The translations under genes and the position numbers were made by a program. A stretch of DNA of 5,529 nucleotides, taken from NCBI RefSeq assembly GCF_016680995.1, contig NZ_JAEQMG010000139.1:1-5529 (forward strand), written 5' to 3'. Of the stretch, positions 4,966-5,529 are shown one piece after another (the first letter of the stretch is position 1; every line of letters starts with the position of its first letter). Source of the stretch: Ruminococcus difficilis (GTDB lineage Bacteria; Bacillota_A; Clostridia; Oscillospirales; Acutalibacteraceae). The notes under the pieces were generated by a model that ran no database searches, was not told the origin of the DNA, and worked only from the letters and a program-made list of their open reading frames with translations.

Positions 4966-5529
4966 TTATTTTTCGTATTTCGAGAGCTTTGAGTACAATT
5001 TCTCGTCCGCGATAGCCTCGACCTCTACTCCGTCGGCGGTGTATTCCTCTGAGAGCAGCGTGCCCCTGTCGCGTATCTCGCTTACGATACCCGCGTCCGC
5101 GAACGGAATGAGCAGGCTCACGCGCTTCATGCGGACGGGCAGGTTCCTTTCGATAGCGTCGAGCAGCCTGTCAATGCCTTCGCCGGTCTTTGCGCTTATC
5201 CTCACGCAGTTCTCAAACTCCAGAGGAATCACGTTTCCGTCGAGCAGATCGCACTTGTTGAGCACGGTGATTATCGGTCTGTCCTGAGCGCCTAGGGATT
5301 CGAGCAGGTCGTTAGTCACACTGAGGTGAACCCTAGCCTCCTCGCTCGAGGCGTCGCAGAGGTTGATGATAATATCCGACTGCGCGGCTTCCTCGAGGGT
5401 CGAGCGGAAAGCGTCGACAAGGTGGTGCGGCAGTCTGCGGACAAGACCTACGGTGTCGATGAGCATTACCGAAACACCGCCCGGAAGCTTCAGGGCGCGC
5501 GAGGTCGGGTCGAGAGTCGCGAACAGCTA
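4966..5529 (-). CDS. hflX: Ribosome-associated GTPase HflX, C-terminal part (5' end outside window)
   Basis: HflX is a GTPase that binds and splits stalled or stress-damaged ribosomes. About 186 residues are visible, from LFATLDPTSRALKLPGG onward. The signature DTVGLVRRLPHHLVDAFRST carries the G3 motif (DTVG); G4 is NKCD and G5 is SAKTG. A C-terminal alpha/beta region ends in LYSKLSKYEK. The N-terminal domain and the P-loop lie beyond the right edge. Although an ATG occurs at 5466, homology continues upstream of it, so that is not the true start. The last three bases of the window, 5529-5527, read TAG in frame just before LFATLD. Either the gene is broken there or the edge base is wrong. The gene's own stop is TAA. 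Confidence 0.93.

Noticed and set aside
1..5529. CRISPR array, toxin-antitoxin pair, defence genes or phage structural genes
   Set aside because: No regularly spaced direct repeats are present, and every recognisable gene is a housekeeping or common membrane enzyme. Nothing in the window supports such a system.

Overview
The window is a block of ordinary bacterial housekeeping genes, almost certainly from a clostridial Firmicute. The closest fit is the Oscillospiraceae/Ruminococcaceae type: moderate GC, strong GGAGG-type ribosome binding sites, an SRP RNA in front of dnaX, a clostridial-style tmRNA tag, and an intergenic palindromic repeat that resembles ones I associate with gut Clostridia. 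All recognisable genes lie on the minus strand, so transcription runs from right to left.

Right to left: the 3' part of hflX (ribosome-associated GTPase) enters at the right edge. Eleven bases later comes a small integral-membrane PAP2-family phosphatase. A gene-free stretch of about 200 bases holds a palindromic repeat and then a strong promoter (TTGATT, 17-base spacer, TATAAT with an extended TG). That promoter drives the small SRP RNA (ffs), which is followed by a weak terminator and then dnaX, whose real start is a GTG behind a perfect Shine-Dalgarno. Then come ybaB/ebfC, recR (1-base gap) and smpB (ATGA overlap with recR), and finally ssrA (tmRNA), 60 bases past the smpB stop. The 386-4180 region therefore reads as one SRP RNA-dnaX-ybaB-recR-smpB-ssrA unit. 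It combines clamp loading and recombinational repair (DnaX, YbaB, RecR) with trans-translation (SmpB and its RNA partner).

Left of ssrA the DNA becomes AT-richer and carries three intrinsic terminators in about 220 bases. After them an unrecognised gene starts with a good RBS and runs off the left edge. The 3' end of ssrA is a classical integration site, so this could be the start of an inserted element, but the window contains no integrase or second att copy to show it.

I see no new multi-gene system. The points most worth a second look are an in-frame TAG at the extreme right edge of hflX, an A6 run at codons 429-431 of dnaX where a frame slip would give a gamma-sized product, the overlapping terminator/competing helix in front of the left-edge gene, and the 74-base palindromic repeat.
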